A stretch of 64,000 nt of DNA, from NCBI RefSeq assembly GCF_004000905.1, contig NZ_BIMD01000006.1, forward strand, positions 110,511 through 174,510, read 5' to 3'. The first letter of the stretch is position 1. Each line of letters starts with the position of its first letter. The stretch is from Paenibacillus humicus NBRC 102415. Lineage in GTDB: Bacteria; Bacillota; Bacilli; Paenibacillales; Paenibacillaceae. Shown piece after piece: positions 26,903 to 35,420 of the stretch. The notes beneath the pieces were generated by a model. That model searched no databases. It was not told the origin of the DNA and worked only from the letters and a program-made list of their open reading frames with translations. The position numbers and the translations under genes are program-made.

Positions 26903-27523
26903 ATGAATAAGGGATTATTAATCGTATTGTCCGGACCTTCCGGCGTCGGCAAGGGCACGGTATGCTCCGTGCTCCGCCACAAGATGCCGGAGCTGGTCTA
27001 CTCGGTGTCGGCGACGACCCGCAGCCCGAGACAGGGAGAGACGGACGGCATCAATTACTTCTTCAAGACGAGGGAGCAGTTCCAGGACATGATGGCTCGC
27101 GGAGCCATGCTGGAGCATGCGGAATACGTCGGCAATTATTACGGCACTCCCCGCGATTTCGTGGAGAGCACCATCAACAGCGGCAAGGATATCATTCTAG
27201 AGATCGAAGTCCAGGGAGCGCTCAAGGTCAAGGAAACGTTTCCCGAGGGCGTCTTTATTTTTCTGATGCCGCCTTCGCTTGAGATTCTGAAGCAGCGCAT
27301 CACCGGACGCGGCACGGAAACCCAGGAAGTCATCGACTCCCGGATGTCCGTCGCCGCCGAGGAGATCAACCTGCTCCGCTATTACGACTATGCCGTCGTC
27401 AACGACGAGATCGACGCGGCCTGCCACCGGATCCAGAGCATCGTCACCGCCGAGCATTGCCGCAAGGAACGTTATTTGGCGGGGCTCGCCCACGATATGC
27501 AGACTGCATCCGAAAAAGCCTGA
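26903..27523 (+). CDS. gmk: Guanylate kinase
   Basis: This 206-residue kinase phosphorylates GMP to GDP with ATP. The P-loop [10 protein letters not shown] is at residues ~9-18. The GMP-binding part ([27 protein letters not shown]) and [11 protein letters not shown] follow. The gene lies between remA and rpoZ as in other Bacilli. In Firmicutes Gmk is a target of (p)ppGpp inhibition. The start ATG has GGGGAG upstream. Confidence 0.97.
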   Translation: MNKGLLIVLSGPSGVGKGTVCSVLRHKMPELVYSVSATTRSPRQGETDGINYFFKTREQFQDMMARGAMLEHAEYVGNYYGTPRDFVESTINSGKDIILEIEVQGALKVKETFPEGVFIFLMPPSLEILKQRITGRGTETQEVIDSRMSVAAEEINLLRYYDYAVVNDEIDAACHRIQSIVTAEHCRKERYLAGLAHDMQTASEKA

Positions 27524-27539
27524 AACGGAGTGATTAGCC

Positions 27540-27743
27540 ATGTTGTATCCATCCATTGACGAAATGATGAAGAAGGTCGACAGCAAGTATTCCCTGGTCG
27601 TCGCGGCATCGAGACGCGCGCGTGCCCTGAGGGACGGAGAGAAGACCGAGCTGCGCGGACAGAAATCCCATAAGCAGGTAGGCGTCGCCCTCGAGGAGAT
27701 CTACCACGATCTCGTGCAAGTGGAGCAGCGGAACGAAGACTAG
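27540..27743 (+). CDS. rpoZ: RNA polymerase omega subunit
   Basis: This 67-residue omega subunit binds the beta' subunit and assists RNA polymerase assembly. The N-terminal MLYPSIDEMMKKVDSKYSLVVAASRRARAL and the KSHKQVGVALEEI segment are typical. It follows gmk by 16 bases, with ACGGAGTG before its ATG. A terminator downstream suggests it ends the remA-gmk-rpoZ operon. Confidence 0.95.
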   Translation: MLYPSIDEMMKKVDSKYSLVVAASRRARALRDGEKTELRGQKSHKQVGVALEEIYHDLVQVEQRNED

Positions 27744-27805
27744 GACATGCCGGCCGCAGCCCGGCTGCGGAAGGCGCATGAAAGATAGCAGCATAGCGGT
27801 ACGCT

Positions 27806-27834
27806 TAACAACCCTCTGCGGTTGTTATTTTTTT
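27806..27834 (+). terminator. Terminator after rpoZ
   Basis: An 8-bp stem TAACAACC / GGTTGTTA (27806-27813 and 27820-27827) followed by a seven-base T run. It may be partial, since coaBC starts 69 bases later without a clear promoter. Confidence 0.85.
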
Positions 27835-27902
27835 AGCGGAAGCAAAACCCGGCGGAGCGGCCGGTGCCGGCGGGTATTGCCGATGAGGGAGGAGAACACC
27901 CC

Positions 27903-29123
27903 ATGCTTCAGGGAAAAAGAATCGTTCTTGGCATAACGGGAGGCATTGCGGCCTACAAAGGCGCCGCTTTATGCAGCAAGCTGGTCCAGGCGGGTGCCGA
28001 GGTGCATGTCATCATGACGGAATCGGCGGCCAAGTTCGTTGCGCCGCTGACGCTGCAGACGCTGTCCCGCCACCCTGTATATCTGGACACCTTCGACGAG
28101 CGCGATCCCTCTGTCGTGTCCCATATCGAGCTGGCGGACAAGGCCGACCTTATCCTGCTCGCGCCGGCTACGGCCAACACGCTGGCGAAGCTGGCGGCCG
28201 GACTGGCCGACGACATGCTCGGCGCGACGCTGCTCGCCGCGACGTCTCCGGTCATCGCGGCTCCGGCGATGAATGTCCATATGTACGAGCATCCGGCAAC
28301 GGTGGCGAATATGGAGCTGCTCGGCAGTCGGGGAGTCCGCTTCATCGATCCCGGAACCGGCCAGCTCGCTTGCGGCTACGTGGCCAAGGGCCGCTTGGCC
28401 GAGCCGGAGGAGATCGTGCTGGCGGTCGAGCGGTATTTCGCTGCGGGCAAGCTGCTGGAAGGAAGGAAGGTTGTCGTGACGGCGGGAGGCACGGTCGAGC
28501 GCTTTGATCCCGTGCGTTACCTGACGAATGATTCCTCGGGCAAAATGGGCTTTGCCATCGCGGAAGCCGCCCGCGACATGGGCGCTCAGGTGACGCTGAT
28601 CGCCGGCCGCGTGTCGCAGCCGCTCCCCGGGGGCATGAAGATCATGCGCGTAGAATCCGCGCAGGAGATGCTGGAGGCGGCGAACAGCGTATTCGACGAC
28701 GCCGACATCGTGGTCAAGGCAGCGGCGGTCGCCGACTACCGGCCCGTCGTGCGGCATGCCTCCAAGCTGAAGAAGACGGGCGGCACGCTCGTCCTTGAGC
28801 TGGAGAAGACGGCCGATATTCTGGCCGCTCTGGGAGAGCGCAAAAAAGGCCAGTTCCTCGTCGGCTTCGCCGCCGAGACGGAGCGTCTGGACGAGCATGC
28901 GATGGACAAGCTGCGACGCAAGAACTGCGATCTCATCGTAGGCAACGACGTCTCGATGGAAGGGGCGGGCTTCAACGGCGACACCAATGCGGTCCGGATC
29001 TTCGACCGGGACGGCCTGGTCGAATCGCTGCCCGTGATGAGCAAGCGCGATGCCGGCGAACGGCTGCTGCGCCTAGTCGCGGAGCGTATCGGCTCGAAGG
29101 GGCCGAAGGGACCGATATCATGA
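27903..29123 (+). CDS. coaBC: Phosphopantothenoylcysteine decarboxylase / synthetase (CoaBC)
   Basis: This 406-residue bifunctional enzyme joins phosphopantothenate to cysteine (CoaB half, from ~residue 190; TAGGTVERFDPVRYLTNDSSGKMG) and decarboxylates the product (CoaC half, residues ~1-180; FMN-binding GITGGIAAYK, PATANTLAKLA, PAMNVHMYEHP). Both are steps of coenzyme A synthesis. ATG 27903 has GGGAGGAG seven bases upstream and removes 13 atypical residues compared with an upstream start. Its stop overlaps the priA start (ATGA), beginning a tight operon through rsmB. Confidence 0.95.
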   Translation: MLQGKRIVLGITGGIAAYKGAALCSKLVQAGAEVHVIMTESAAKFVAPLTLQTLSRHPVYLDTFDERDPSVVSHIELADKADLILLAPATANTLAKLAAGLADDMLGATLLAATSPVIAAPAMNVHMYEHPATVANMELLGSRGVRFIDPGTGQLACGYVAKGRLAEPEEIVLAVERYFAAGKLLEGRKVVVTAGGTVERFDPVRYLTNDSSGKMGFAIAEAARDMGAQVTLIAGRVSQPLPGGMKIMRVESAQEMLEAANSVFDDADIVVKAAAVADYRPVVRHASKLKKTGGTLVLELEKTADILAALGERKKGQFLVGFAAETERLDEHAMDKLRRKNCDLIVGNDVSMEGAGFNGDTNAVRIFDRDGLVESLPVMSKRDAGERLLRLVAERIGSKGPKGPIS

Positions 29124-31759
29124 TCGCCGGCGTCATCGTCGATGTGCCGAGCCGTCAGACGGACCGGCCCTTCAGCTATGAGGTGCCGCCCGCCATGGAG
29201 GAGTGGATCGAGCCGGGCAGCCGTGTCGGCGTTCCCTTCGGCGGACGGACCGTGCAAGGCTTCGTCGTCAGCCTTTCGGCCGAAGCTCCGGCCGACAGCG
29301 CCGGGAAGCTCAAGCCGATCGCCGAGCTGCTGGATCCGCTGCCGCCGCTCCTTCCCGATCTGGTCGAGCTCGCCCAATGGATGAGCGGGAAGTACTGCTG
29401 CACCTGGACGGCCGCGCTGCAGGCGATGATTCCGGCCGCGATCAAAGGCAAGGCCGAACGGTACATCCGCATTGCGGAAGACGGAGCCGGGATAGCCGAT
29501 CTCCTGCGCGCGGAGCCGTCCGGGAACGTCGGATCGGCTGCCGGACGGGAGGAGAGTCATTCCTTCGCCGCGGGAATCGTTTCGGCCGGCCGGGGCGAGG
29601 ACGATGGCAAGGGCATGAGCCCGGCAGCGGTCGCCCAGCAGCAGCTGCCTCTGGAGCAGCTGCCTCCGGCTCTGGTTCAAGAGCTGCAGCGCTCCGGCGG
29701 CATGCGTCTGGAGCTCGTCGCGCAGCGTTACCCGGAAGCCGGAGCGGCGATCAAGCGGGCGCTCGCTTCGGGATGGCTGGCCGAAGAGACCTCGATTCGG
29801 GATCGGCTCGCCGTCCGCAAGCAGCTGACGGTGTATCCGCCCGAGGATCGGGCCGCCGCGGAGGCGGCGCTGTCCGCGATGTCGAAGCAGGCTGCCCGGC
29901 AGCGGGAGCTGCTGGAATATGTTCTTGAACTGAGCGAGCCGGTCACGCTGCAGGCGATGCTGTCGGAGACGGGCGCCAGCGCCTCCTCCGCCAAGGCGCT
30001 CGAGGCCAAGGGCCTGATTGCGATCCGCGAAGCGGAGCAGCAGCGGGATCCTTACGCCGGCCGCGAGTTCCGGCGCAGCGAGCCGCTGCCGCTGACGGAT
30101 GCGCAGCGGGAAGTGTTCGTGCGGCTGAAGGCGGCGGTTGAAGCTCCCGAGCCGGCGACGTTCCTGCTGCATGGAGTGACGGGAAGCGGCAAGACCGAAA
30201 TCTACATGCAGTCCATCCAGCGGGCTCTCGAGCTCGGCATGGAGGCGATCGTCCTCGTGCCGGAGATTTCCTTGACGCCTCAGATGGTGGAGCGGTTCAA
30301 GGGACGCTTCGGAGACGAAGTCGCCGTCCTGCACAGCCGCCTCTCGAACGGAGAGCGCTACGACGAATGGCGGCGGATCCGCCGCGGCGGCGCCAAGGTG
30401 GCCATCGGAGCGCGCTCCGCCGTATTCGCGCCGTTCGGCAATCTCGGCCTGATCATTATCGACGAGGAGCATGAGTCCAGCTACAAGCAGGAAGAAACGC
30501 CGAAGTATCATGCCCGCGAGGTCGCCGTGCGCCGCGCGCGGCAGCAAGGCGCCGTCGTCGTGCTCGGCTCGGCGACGCCGTCGCTCGAGAGTTACGCGGC
30601 AGCCGTCCGCGGAGGCGCGGGCGGCAACGGGGCTTTGCTGGAGCTCAACGAACGGGTAGGGGCGCGGCCGCTTCCGCCCGTCAAGATTGTCGATATGCGG
30701 GACGAGCTGAAGAGCGGCAACCGCTCCATGTTCAGCCGCGATCTTCACGAAGGGCTGCAAGCCCGGCTCGAACGGGGAGAGCAATCCGTCCTTCTGCTCA
30801 ACCGGCGGGGTTATTCCACCTTCGTCATCTGCCGCTCCTGCGGGTACACGGCCGTGTGCCCGCACTGCGACATCTCGCTCACCTACCATCAGAAGACACG
30901 AGCGATGCGCTGCCATTACTGCGGCCATGCGGAGCTTGCGCCCCGGACATGCCCGTCCTGCTCCAGCGAGCAGATCCGCTATTTCGGAGCGGGCACGCAG
31001 AAGGTGGAGGAGGAGCTGGCGAAGCTGTTTCCCGGCATCCGGGTCATCCGGATGGACGTCGACACGACGACGGAGAAGAACGCCCATGAGAAATGGCTGA
31101 CGCTCTTCGGCGAACGCAAGGCGGATGTGCTGCTCGGCACCCAGATGGTCGCCAAAGGGCTTGATTTCCCTTACGTGACCCTTGTCGGCGTCATCGCGGC
31201 GGATACGTCGCTCAACCTGCCCGATTTTCGGGCGGGGGAGCGGACGTTCCAGCTGCTGACGCAGGTCGCGGGCCGCGCCGGACGCCATCATCTGCCGGGG
31301 GAGGTCGTCATCCAGACGTACAACCCCGGCCATTACGCCGTCACGACCGCTCAGCACCATGATTACGGCGGCTTCGTGGAGGAGGAGATGAAGCATCGCC
31401 GCATGATGGGCTACCCGCCTTTCTGCAGGCTGATTCTCGTCACGATGTCCCATGAGCAGCTCGCCACCCTCTCCTCGGTAAGCGACCGCTTTGCAAGCAA
31501 GCTGCGGGCTCTTGCCGCCGAGAGAGGCGTGCTGGCGCCGCTGCAGAGCGGCGGGGAGCGGGCGTTCGACCTGCTCGGCCCTGTCGCGTCCCCGATATCG
31601 CGGATGAAGGACAAATACCGATTCCAGTGCATGATCAAATACAGGGGAGCGGTCGACGCTTCCATGCTCGTCAAGGAAGCGATAACCCGCACCGAAGCGG
31701 AGGCGGCGCGCTCCGGCGTGCTGTTCAGCGTCGACGTCGATCCCCAAATGATTTTATAG
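29120..31759 (+). CDS. priA: Primosomal replication restart helicase PriA
   Basis: This 879-residue PriA restarts stalled replication forks by loading the replicative helicase. It has an N-terminal DNA-binding domain (SYEVPPAMEEWIEPGSRVGVPFGGR), Walker A GVTGSGKTEIY, DEEH box IIDEEHESSYKQ and a zinc-binding insertion with eight cysteines (CRSC, CPHC, CHYC, CPSC). The helicase C-terminal part ends with QVAGRAGRHHLPG. It is about 75 residues longer than B. subtilis PriA, because of a variable linker around residues 120-180. It starts four bases inside coaBC. Confidence 0.96.
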   Translation: MIAGVIVDVPSRQTDRPFSYEVPPAMEEWIEPGSRVGVPFGGRTVQGFVVSLSAEAPADSAGKLKPIAELLDPLPPLLPDLVELAQWMSGKYCCTWTAALQAMIPAAIKGKAERYIRIAEDGAGIADLLRAEPSGNVGSAAGREESHSFAAGIVSAGRGEDDGKGMSPAAVAQQQLPLEQLPPALVQELQRSGGMRLELVAQRYPEAGAAIKRALASGWLAEETSIRDRLAVRKQLTVYPPEDRAAAEAALSAMSKQAARQRELLEYVLELSEPVTLQAMLSETGASASSAKALEAKGLIAIREAEQQRDPYAGREFRRSEPLPLTDAQREVFVRLKAAVEAPEPATFLLHGVTGSGKTEIYMQSIQRALELGMEAIVLVPEISLTPQMVERFKGRFGDEVAVLHSRLSNGERYDEWRRIRRGGAKVAIGARSAVFAPFGNLGLIIIDEEHESSYKQEETPKYHAREVAVRRARQQGAVVVLGSATPSLESYAAAVRGGAGGNGALLELNERVGARPLPPVKIVDMRDELKSGNRSMFSRDLHEGLQARLERGEQSVLLLNRRGYSTFVICRSCGYTAVCPHCDISLTYHQKTRAMRCHYCGHAELAPRTCPSCSSEQIRYFGAGTQKVEEELAKLFPGIRVIRMDVDTTTEKNAHEKWLTLFGERKADVLLGTQMVAKGLDFPYVTLVGVIAADTSLNLPDFRAGERTFQLLTQVAGRAGRHHLPGEVVIQTYNPGHYAVTTAQHHDYGGFVEEEMKHRRMMGYPPFCRLILVTMSHEQLATLSSVSDRFASKLRALAAERGVLAPLQSGGERAFDLLGPVASPISRMKDKYRFQCMIKYRGAVDASMLVKEAITRTEAEAARSGVLFSVDVDPQMIL

Positions 31760-31853
31760 AAATTGGCCTCATCGCCTGTTGTCCCGACATATCCTTCTAT
31801 ATCCGGCCTCAGGCGTCTACTACTACGAAGCAATCAAGGAAGGTGCATCCATC

Positions 31854-32342
31854 ATGGCCATTCGGCTTATCGTTCAAAATCCCGACTCCGTCCTGCGCGA
31901 AGTCGCCAAGGAAGTCACGAAGTTCAACTCCAATCTCCACAAGCTGCTGAAGGATATGGCGGAAACGATGTACGACGCGGAAGGCGTCGGCTTGGCCGCT
32001 CCCCAGGTCGGCATTTCCAAGCGCGTCATCGTCGTCGACGTCGGCGACGAGAACGGCCTGATCGAGATGGTCAATCCGGAAATTCTGGAGCGCTCGGGAG
32101 AGCAGTTCGGACCGGAAGGCTGCCTCAGCATCGCCAACCTCAACGGGGATGTGCGCCGCGCCGAAAAGGTGAAGGTGCGCGGCCAGAACCGCGACGGCGA
32201 ATACTTCGAGGTGGAGGCGGAAGGCTTCCTGGCGCGCGCGTTCCAGCATGAGGTCGACCATCTGAACGGCATTCTGTTCATCGACCTGGCGGAAGAGCTG
32301 TACGACGGGTCCGCCCGCGACCGCCGCGAAGACGGGGAGTGA
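31854..32342 (+). CDS. def: Peptide deformylase
   Basis: This 162-residue metalloenzyme removes the formyl group from N-terminal methionine of new proteins. All three motifs are present: GVGLAAPQ, EGCLSI and QHEVDHLNG. ATG 31854 has AAGGAAGG upstream and matches the family length; an earlier in-frame ATG adds 25 unrelated residues. It lies between priA and fmt, which supplies the formyl-Met-tRNA whose product Def later processes. Confidence 0.97.
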   Translation: MAIRLIVQNPDSVLREVAKEVTKFNSNLHKLLKDMAETMYDAEGVGLAAPQVGISKRVIVVDVGDENGLIEMVNPEILERSGEQFGPEGCLSIANLNGDVRRAEKVKVRGQNRDGEYFEVEAEGFLARAFQHEVDHLNGILFIDLAEELYDGSARDRREDGE

Positions 32343-32350
32343 GGAAGCCG

Positions 32351-33319
32351 ATGCGCATTGTTTTCATGGGTACGCCCGACTTCGCGGTTCCGTCGCTGCT
32401 GTGGCTGCTCGGGCCTGAAGCCCGCAGCCTCGGCTGCGAGGTGGTCGGCGTCGTGACTCAGCCGGACCGCCCGAAGGGCCGCAAGCGGGAGCTCACCCCT
32501 CCCCCGGTCAAAGCCGCCGCTTTGGAGCATGGCCTGCCCGTGCTTCAACCGGAGCGGATGCGCCGGCCGGAAGCGGTGGAGGAGCTGAAGCTGCTCGCTC
32601 CCGAGCTGATCGTGACGGCGGCCTTCGGGCAGATTCTGCCGGTTGCGGTGCTGGAAATGCCCCGTCTCGGCTGCATCAACGTCCACGGCTCGCTGCTGCC
32701 GAAGTATCGGGGCGGCGCTCCGATCCAGCGCTCCATCATGAACGGCGAGACGGAGACCGGAGTGACGATCATGCATATGGCGGAAGGCCTCGACACCGGC
32801 GACATGATCAGCCGCGTCGTCGTGCCGATCACGGATGCGGACGATTCCGGGACGATGTTCGCCAAGCTCAGCGGCGCCGGAGCGCGGCTGCTGGCGGATA
32901 CATTGCCGCAGCTTCTGGACGGCACGGCACCCCGCACGCCTCAGGATGACAGCGAGGCGACGTACGCGCCCAATCTGAGCCGCGACGACGAGCGTCTGGA
33001 CTGGAGCCGCGGCGCGCGCGAGCTGTTCAACCAGGTGCGCGGCCTCTCGCCGATGGCGGGCGGCTTCACGCTGCTCGGCGGCGAGCCGTTCAAGGTCCGC
33101 GCCTGCCGGGTCGAGCGTGAAGACGGCAGCGGAGTCCCCGGAGAAGTCGTTGATGCCGGCGAAGAAGGCATCGTCGTGCAATGCGGCCGCGGCCGGCTGC
33201 TGCTGACGGAGATTCAGCCCGCAGGCAAGCGCGCGATGGCCGCCGCCGAGTGGCTGAAAGGCTCCCGGCTGCAGCGCGGCGCCGTCTTCGGCGTCGAAGC
33301 CGGCGGAGGCGGCCTGTGA
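32351..33319 (+). CDS. fmt: Methionyl-tRNA formyltransferase
   Basis: This 322-residue enzyme formylates Met-tRNAi using 10-formyl-THF. It begins MRIVFMGTPDFAVPSLL. The catalytic region NVHGSLLPKYRGGAPIQRS and the MAEGLDTGDMI segment are typical. A C-terminal tRNA-binding domain follows. ATG 32351 gives the usual N-terminus and has GAGGAAG upstream; a GTG at 32339 overlapping def is the alternative. Its stop overlaps the rsmB start. Confidence 0.96.
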   Translation: MRIVFMGTPDFAVPSLLWLLGPEARSLGCEVVGVVTQPDRPKGRKRELTPPPVKAAALEHGLPVLQPERMRRPEAVEELKLLAPELIVTAAFGQILPVAVLEMPRLGCINVHGSLLPKYRGGAPIQRSIMNGETETGVTIMHMAEGLDTGDMISRVVVPITDADDSGTMFAKLSGAGARLLADTLPQLLDGTAPRTPQDDSEATYAPNLSRDDERLDWSRGARELFNQVRGLSPMAGGFTLLGGEPFKVRACRVEREDGSGVPGEVVDAGEEGIVVQCGRGRLLLTEIQPAGKRAMAAAEWLKGSRLQRGAVFGVEAGGGGL

Positions 33320-35073
33320 GCGCCCTTACGCCGGGGCCGGGCGGACAAGCCGGCAGCTCCGGTTCCCGCGGCCCTCGCGCCGCAGGCGGCGGCAATGCCA
33401 AAGGTGTAGGCAATGCCAGAGGCGCCAAAGGCGTCGGCAGCAGCGCCAAAAATGGCAGCGGCGCCAATGGCGGCGGCCGGGCATCGCTGAAGCCGGCAAA
33501 GGGGAAGGAGCAGGCCCCGGGTGGCCAGCGCAGGCATCAGGGTCCTGATTCCGCACGGAATGCGGCGGGACAAGCCGGCCCCGGCGCCAAGCCTGCCGCC
33601 GGCAAAGGCAAAGAGCGCCAGGCTGCCGGTCAAGGACAGCAAAGCCGCGGCAGCGCAGCCTCCAGGCAGCCGCGCAGCGCGCGCGAGCTCGCGCTCGACG
33701 CTCTCATCCGCGTCGAGCGGGATGGAGCCTACAGCAATTTGCAGCTCAACCGCGCGCTGCTGGATTCCGGTTTGTCGCGCGCCGATTCCGGCCTTGCGAC
33801 CGAGCTTGTATACGGCACGCTGCAGCGCAGGCTTACGCTTGACCACTGGCTGGCGGGCTTCATTCCCAAGGGGCTCAACAAGCTGGAGCCGTGGGTGCTG
33901 TCCCTGCTGCGGATGAGCCTGTACCAGCTCGTCTATCTGGACCGGGTACCCGCTCATGCGGCTGTGAACGAGGCCGTCAACATCGGCCGCCGCCGGGGCC
34001 ACTCCGGCATCTCCGGAATGGTGAACGGCGTGCTTCGCAGCGCCGTGCGGCAGCTGCCACGGCTGAAGGCCGAAACCTTCGCTGCCGTAGCCGACGCGCC
34101 GAGCCGCTTGTCGCTGCGGCATTCGTATCCGCAGTGGCTGGCCGAGCGCTGGATATCCGCTCTCGGCGAGGAGGCTGCTGAAGCGGTCATGGCTTCGGGC
34201 AACGAGGCGCCGCACGGCAGCCTGCGTCTCAATCCGCTGAGGACGACCCGGGACGAGGCGCTGCGCCTGCTGGAGGAAGCGGGACTCAGCGCCCGTCCGG
34301 CATCGGCTCTTCCGGATTCCGGAATTGTCGTGGATCGCGGCGGCAATCTGGCGATGACCGACGGCTATGCCAAAGGATTATGGAGCATACAGGACGAGAG
34401 CTCGATGCTTGTCGCCGCTGCGGCGAATCCCCGGCCCGGCAGCCGCGTCCTGGACTGCTGCGCCGCGCCGGGCGGCAAGTCGACGCATCTGGCGGAGCTG
34501 ATGGGCGATCGCGGCGAGGTCGTCTCGAACGACCTGCATGCCCATAAGCTGGCGCTGATCGAGGACAACGCCAAGCGGCTCGGCCTCCGGGCCGTGCATC
34601 CCGTTACCGGGGACGCCGCGGAGCTCGGCCGGCTGTATCCGGCGGAGTCGTTCGATCTTGTCCTGCTGGATGCGCCTTGTTCCGGTCTCGGCGTCATCCG
34701 CCGCAAGCCGGAAATCAAATGGACGAAGTCCGAGGGCGACATCAAGGATATCGCCGCGCTTCAGACCCGCCTGCTCGAAGCGGCGGCCGGCCTGGTCAAG
34801 CCGGGAGGAGTGCTGCTGTACAGCACCTGCACGATCGAGCATTCGGAGAACGGCGGACAGGTCGCCTCCTTCCTGGGACGCCATCCCGAATATGCGCTGG
34901 ATCCCGGCGGCTGGCCGGAGAAGGTGCTGGAGCCGCTGCGGGCTGCCGGCGTCGCCGGGGCGGAGGAAGGTCGCTTTGACGGCTCCCTGCAGCTGCTGCC
35001 CCAGCATTTCGGCAGCGACGGCTTCTATATCGCCAGGCTGACTAAAAAAAGCGGAATAACCGAGAAAACCTGA
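33316..35073 (+). CDS. rsmB: 16S rRNA cytosine-C5 methyltransferase RsmB with long low-complexity N-terminus
   Basis: This ~585-residue enzyme methylates a cytosine of 16S rRNA. From residue ~121 it has the NusB-like RNA-binding domain (ARELALDALIRVERDG), then the SAM domain with LDCCAAPGGKSTHLAEL, catalytic DAPCSGLGVIRRKPE and YSTCTIEHSENG. The first ~118 residues are Gly/Ala/Lys/Gln-rich and probably disordered, which is unusual; RsmB is normally about 450 residues. The GTG start overlaps the fmt stop (GTGA). No ATG, GTG or TTG with a ribosome binding site occurs between it and the conserved domain. Confidence 0.93.
   Translation: MSALTPGPGGQAGSSGSRGPRAAGGGNAKGVGNARGAKGVGSSAKNGSGANGGGRASLKPAKGKEQAPGGQRRHQGPDSARNAAGQAGPGAKPAAGKGKERQAAGQGQQSRGSAASRQPRSARELALDALIRVERDGAYSNLQLNRALLDSGLSRADSGLATELVYGTLQRRLTLDHWLAGFIPKGLNKLEPWVLSLLRMSLYQLVYLDRVPAHAAVNEAVNIGRRRGHSGISGMVNGVLRSAVRQLPRLKAETFAAVADAPSRLSLRHSYPQWLAERWISALGEEAAEAVMASGNEAPHGSLRLNPLRTTRDEALRLLEEAGLSARPASALPDSGIVVDRGGNLAMTDGYAKGLWSIQDESSMLVAAAANPRPGSRVLDCCAAPGGKSTHLAELMGDRGEVVSNDLHAHKLALIEDNAKRLGLRAVHPVTGDAAELGRLYPAESFDLVLLDAPCSGLGVIRRKPEIKWTKSEGDIKDIAALQTRLLEAAAGLVKPGGVLLYSTCTIEHSENGGQVASFLGRHPEYALDPGGWPEKVLEPLRAAGVAGAEEGRFDGSLQLLPQHFGSDGFYIARLTKKSGITEKT
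33391..33418 (+). repeat. Short direct repeat in the rsmB low-complexity region
   Basis: GGCAATGCCA occurs at 33391-33400 and again at 33409-33418, with an 18-base period. The surrounding Gly/Ala/Lys codons (to ~33490) continue in loosely repeated form. Confidence 0.6.
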
Positions 35074-35097
35074 AGAACTTCAAGCACTCCAAGAACC

Positions 35098-35134
35098 AAA
35101 AAACCCGTATCCCATCGCTGGGATACGGGTTTTT
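35098..35134 (+). terminator. Terminator after rsmB
   Basis: A 10-bp stem CCCGTATCCC / GGGATACGGG (35104-35113 and 35120-35129) with six A before and five T after. Beyond it, 35135-35351 holds no gene; CGGACCTCCG occurs twice there (about 35276 and 35299) without evident function. Confidence 0.92.
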
Positions 35135-35351
35135 CGCTTGGAAGATCGGGTAGTCCTTGATTGCCGAACGACTAAAAAGCACACCCGCAAGACAGACAGC
35201 TCTATTGCTTTCCACCTAGCAGCCGTCTTCTTTAGAATGGCGGCGTTTTGAAGCCTGGCGGCTGCAACAGAGCCGGACCTCCGGAAGTCCCGAAATTCGG
35301 ACCTCCGCTAAGCCTTCCGGCCTCCCTTTCCCGAAATCCATGGTGCCGAGG

Positions 35352-35380
35352 TTGGCATCTCTTTTCTAGTATATTAAAAT
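35352..35380 (+). promoter_or_regulatory. Sigma-A promoter of the LTA synthase-like gene
   Basis: TTGGCA (35352-35357), a 17-base spacer and TAAAAT (35375-35380), 40 bases before the gene. The -10 sits in an AT-rich palindromic stretch. Confidence 0.65.
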
Positions 35381-35420
35381 ATAGTAAAGGGAACATGGGA
35401 GAATACCGGACAGGGAGTAG

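Noticed and set aside
28736..31747. A 1003-codon open reading frame on the reverse strand opposite coaBC and priA
   Set aside because: It runs antisense to two genes with all catalytic motifs, has no ribosome binding site, and its protein is arginine-rich without recognisable domains, as expected for shadow frames in GC-rich DNA.
33181..33315. An earlier rsmB start deep inside fmt
   Set aside because: It would overlap fmt by 139 bases; the GTG overlapping the fmt stop is more likely.
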